NCBI GenBank assembly: GCA_001931905.2
Contig: MSJI02000709.1
Coordinates: forward strand, 1 to 23,655
Direction of reading: 5' to 3'
From: Cladosporium sp. IMV 00045
Lineage: Eukaryota; Ascomycota; Dothideomycetes; Cladosporiales; Cladosporiaceae
DNA: 23,655 nt
A program made the translations under genes and the position numbers. Below are positions 19,667-23,655 of the stretch, piece by piece (positions within the stretch are counted from its first letter, which is position 1; each line of letters starts with the position of its first letter). The notes under the pieces were generated by a model that saw only the letters and a list, made by a program, of their open reading frames with translations, ran no database searches and was not told the DNA's origin.

Positions 19667-22600
19667 TCACCGAATATTCAAATGCCTCAACGCCGAAGCG
19701 CCCCAATCCTCGCTCTCCCCGCTCGCTCGATTAGCGACTCGCAAGCCGCCCCCGCCGTTGAGGCCCTGCGGGACTTCGACCGGTGAGGCGTCGCCGTCGT
19801 CGTCGTCGTTGAAGAAAGTGCCTCTGCGCTCTGACATTGAGGAAGGGGTTTGGTAGTAGTTATTGGCACCTGAGGTTGAGAGGGGCGCTGGAACGGCGTC
19901 TTGTGACTGTGAGGATGCGTAGGGGCTTTGGGCTATGCCGATGGGTTGTTGGTGGTAGGGTTGTGGGGAGGGAGGGGCGTTGGATTGGTAGCCGGGGTGG
20001 TAGTCGAAGCTGGAGATGTCGGGGAGTTGTTGGTGCTGGTCTGCTGTTGTCGGCGCTGCTTGTTGGAAGTTACTGGGGCTGCCGAAGCGTTGCGGGGAGT
20101 CGGTGTCGAGGTTGCCTGGTTCGACGGGCGAGTAGTCAAGGGTGGTGTTGAGGGTGTAGGGGTTGGGGTGTTCGTTTGTCGGCGTGTCGTCGTTGGCTCG
20201 GTCGAAGTCTGACAGGCCGGGGGAGCTGACGCGGCGTTGTTGCGTGAAGATCGGGTTCGTTTCGACGGTCAGATGGTCGCCCATTGGAGCGTGCTGGGCT
20301 GGCTCTTCCATGAGTGGCATTTGTGTGATGCTTTCTGCGTGCCTCAAGGAGCTCCCTCCGCCTGCTCCTGATAGACCGCTTATGCCGCTTTGTCGGAAGC
20401 TGCTGGTTCCAGCACGGCCACTTTGCGTACTGCCTCTTCTCGCAACTACTTCGTTGGGCACTGCTGTTCCCACGCTGCCTTCTGCGTCCGGATCGCGGAT
20501 GCTGAACTGCGCGATCGTTCTCATCTTCCTGCTAACCCAGGAAGCGAGGATCTTGCCGCGCTGCTTTTCGCCCAGCCGAGAGCGAGGGAAGTCCCCAAGC
20601 GCAACGAAAGCAACGATGTCCAGAACGAGCTGGTGTTCATTGAGGACAGTATTGACAATCACAGGGACAAGCGAGGCGAGGAAAGCACGCGTGCGAACCT
20701 CGGCGATAAGCACCAACAAGGAGCCAGCTTGGAAGATGGCACTGAGAAGAGTCGTTAGCGTGATGTAAATCAAGAGAGGTCATTAGAGACTTACCATCCA
20801 CCCCTCACAAGCGCCCGATGGCATTTCTCCACACTCGACTCGACATCCATAGGGAAGTGCTGCAGCCCGTTGACCTCGAACGTCTCGCCAATGCTGCCCA
20901 GCACGAACAACACCTGCATCTCGACCATATTGCCACCGGGACCGATCGGTCTGCTCACACTGTGCAGGAAACCCAAGTCTCCGGTGCGCACATACCTCAC
21001 GCCAGGGTCGCCGTCCACGGTGCGGCCGTTGAAACGCTCCGCGTCGAAAGCGTCTCGCGACCCGTAGAAGGAATGTGCGTTCGCTTCAGACTGCACCCAA
21101 ATCTCACCATACTCGCCCACGAGGCACAGCGAGTTGGTCTCCGGGTTGACGATGCTGATCTGCGTGCTCACAGGCACCATGCCCGAATCCTGCAATTTGA
21201 GCGAGAAATGTTCCTGGTCCGGGTCTACCGCGACCACCAAGCCGCGGCGCAGGCTCGACGGGTCGAGATAGATCTCGATGGGTTCGATGCACATGTAGCT
21301 CCTGCTCGCGACCATCGGGTTCAAGACGTGGCTGTAGATGGTGTTGACAGCGGTGCGATCCAGACCGCTCTGTCCGAAAGCGACGCGGACCTTGTCGTAG
21401 ACGTCCATGCGCGGCCGCTGCTCGGTGGAGATCATGAGGTTCTTGAGCTCGTGCAGAGTCGCGTTCTTGCCGGCGGAGTGCGCCATGGCGTGGTCCAGCA
21501 TCTGCGCGGTGGCGTACGTATCCTTAATCTTGTACCGAGAGAGTGTCTGGAAGAAGATGTTGGGGTTGCTGGCGAAGTCCACGGGCGAGACGAGATACGT
21601 CGGCGTCGCAAGGAAGATGCCCATCATGCACGTGTGCAAGAAACCCAATCCCATGGTGCTGCGTACGCAGCCCAAGACTGGCCGTGTTGAGGTCATCTGG
21701 CATGTCTCCTTTTGTACCTTGCACAAGGCCATGATCGTGTCGTGGCCCAGCTGTACGGCTATCCGCCTCTGATCCGGCGACCAATATGTCCAAATAATTA
21801 CTGGGTAACCAGGCTGTATCCAAGCGGGACGAATCGTAAGGCCCAGATCCCTACAGCCGTGCGATTGTTTCGGCGGCTTCGAGGTGTTGTATGTCGGCGG
21901 TATGCTCAACTTCAAGATCAAAGCGGATTGCTTCAAGTGTTGACTGACCGCCTTCTGTTTCAGCAGTGAGTCCACGTCTGAGTTCACAAGTATGGCTTTG
22001 ATTTTGAAATCGGACATCATGTGCAGCAGCGCAGGCGCGTCTTCACTAAGACGATTAGAGTCCAGCGGCGCCATGGGAACGGCAATCGCTCCCAAGCAGA
22101 TACAGGCATGCACCGCGTAGACAAACTCCTCAGAGTGCGTATACATGAGAAGCAAATGATCGCCGGGCTGCACGCGCACCTTGTTACGCAAGTACATGGC
22201 CACGCCAGCGACCTTGAGGTCGAATTTCTTCCAGTTGACACCCTTGCCTTCCCTTCCCCTGCCGTCGATTGTGCAGTACGAAAGCTCCTCGCTCTGCCGC
22301 GAGACACGCCATTGCATCAGGTCGTGGATGTTGCTGAACTGATTGAGAGGCGTGCTTGTGCGATCGTCAATCACCACTTCTCTGTGGTCGACGCCCGAGT
22401 ATTGCTTGTCGGCGTGAAGCGCAAGCATGTCCTGCCGTACCTGGCTAGCGAGTGGGCTCCAGATGCCGCCTGCGGGATCGTCGCCGAGTGGAAGGTTTTG
22501 CACCGCGCGCTCGACGCCGAACTTGACGTGTACGCAAGGAAGAGTGCCATTGTCGAATTCCTTCCTGCAGAGCATGTTGCCAATATCTCTGCGGCCGTTC

Positions 22601-23655
22601 TTGATGACGCGAGGGAGCGTGTTTGGCGCCGTCATCATCACGCAGTAGACTCGCAAGTGATGTTCCTGATAAAGCAACTCCATGACCCGCTCGCTGAGAG
22701 AGTCCAGGAAAGGAATATCGAGCTGTCGAGGCGGACCTCCAGTAGTAGTGGGCGCTGTGCTTGCCGCCTGCGTTTCTATCAGGATGATGGGGAGATACTC
22801 GCCGTTAACGTGAGCGTCGAAGGCGGAGCAGTCGTAAATCTTGGGCACGGTCTTCATAATGCTGACGACCAGATGCTGGACGAAGAAATAGCGATGCTCG
22901 TGCTCTTGAACGCCGTGCTCTACCCATTCGACTCGCTGCCGTATCCTGTCCTCATACAGTCCAAGAACGTAGACTTTGCCCTCGATGATGCAGCCGAGCA
23001 AGCCTGTACGCAGGAACTCTGGCTCGACGAGCACCGGCGTAGGGCTGCCCTCGACGAAGCGGTAAGGTCTCGCGTGGAAGATTGTCTCTGTGTGCTTGGG
23101 CAGCGCCCAGAACCCTCCTGACAAAGAAGGCGAGTCTACCCAAATCTCACCAACTGTGAATGGTGCGCAAAGCAAGTTTGTCTCAGGATCGACAAGTGCC
23201 AAGGTAGCATCAGGCAAAGGATATCCAAACGCGCCCGCACGAATGGTCCCAGGTTCATTAGCTCTCTTCCGCACATCATCACCCAAAGCCAGAACAACGA
23301 CTTCGTTCGTCTTCAAGCTCTCCTTGTCGAGCAAGACTTCACTCAAGTCAGTGTGTTGACGCTTCTTCGCGCGCTTTCTATCGCTATTGGCACCACTGAG
23401 CAAGCTGTTATAGCCATTGCCGGTCCCGGGGCTGTTCATGCCGCCGTCGTCACTATCTTCGTCCGTTTGATCGCCCATCGATAGCGGACAGCCCATCCTG
23501 TCCTCACCACCTAGCCAGTCGCGCATGGAGATGATCATACCACCGTGTTCGGGCAAACATAGCATCGGGGCGACGAGCTCTCTGGCGCGCGTGTTGCGCA
23601 TCGGCCGCAGCCATCTGTCGGCCAGGATCTCGTGGAACTCCGCATCGACGGTGAG
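19667..23655 (-). CDS. CPS1: CPS1/DIP2-type adenylate-forming didomain protein, N-terminal part cut by window edge
   Basis: Large protein with two acyl-CoA-synthetase-like domains, of the family with fungal CPS1, yeast Cmr2 and animal DIP2. DIP2 proteins are linked to diacylglycerol balance, and CPS1 to fungal virulence. Exons 20795-23655 (open to the right edge) and 19667-20741 give 1311 residues in the window; probably about 500 are missing. The intron 20742-20794 has donor GTAAGT and acceptor CTCAG. The first AMP-binding domain ends near residue 350 with LPRVIKNGRRDIGNM and EFDNGTLPCVHVKFG. The second spans about 430-1030 with RTGDLGF (about 889) and a terminal PRSRLGEKQRGKI (about 1010). 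The P-loop position reads IIWTYWSPDQRR instead of the Gly/Ser/Thr-rich loop. The last 280 residues are a Gln/Pro/Ser-rich, disordered tail with a short poly-Asp. The ATG at 23601 is internal. Confidence 0.93.

Noticed and set aside
22021..23121. 366-codon open frame antisense to CPS1
   Set aside because: Shadow of the coding strand's wobble bias. The CPS1 frame is clearly real by family motifs.

Overview
The window is nuclear DNA of a filamentous ascomycete (Pezizomycotina). A dothideomycete is my best guess, but that is inference from overall feel. The evidence is protein-coding genes cut by short GT-AG introns of 53-107 bases with CTAAC/CTGAC-like branch points, GC-rich wobble positions, pyrimidine-rich leaders, and gene families typical of such fungi. 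There are no operons, ribosome binding sites, tRNAs, rRNAs, CRISPR arrays or recognisable transposons.

Layout from left to right: the 3' part of a glycogen branching enzyme gene (+, cut by the left edge; 1-2024); an intronless glutathione S-transferase (+; 3084-3782); a cytosolic-type adenylate kinase with two introns (-; 4513-5501); an unrecognised, probably nuclear protein with a KEN box (+; 6691-7545); mitochondrial 4-aminobutyrate aminotransferase (+; 8705-10308); an MFS sugar porter with a long acidic N-terminal region whose start codon cannot be placed (+; about 11845-14209); a PMT2-type protein O-mannosyltransferase with four introns (+; 15568-18107); and the 3' two-thirds of a CPS1/DIP2-type adenylate-forming didomain protein (-; 19667-right edge).

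The genes are mostly housekeeping and metabolic: glycogen synthesis, adenine nucleotide balance, GABA use, sugar uptake, and ER O-mannosylation. They do not form a biosynthetic cluster. GST and adenylate kinase converge, as do PMT2 and CPS1. Adenylate kinase and the unknown gene diverge from a shared 1.2 kb interval.

I found no clearly new system. The observations most worth a second look are: (i) a 947-base stretch without a single ATG on the + strand, covering the leader and the protein-like N-terminal region of the sugar porter; (ii) an abrupt switch from C-rich to G-rich coding strand near the 3' ends of several + strand genes, ending in G-quadruplex motifs in two of them; (iii) an open frame of 267 codons directly after, and in frame with, the PMT2 stop codon; (iv) complementary decay of adenylation motifs in the CPS1 protein; and (v) a KEN box plus a cluster of SP/TP sites in the unknown gene.
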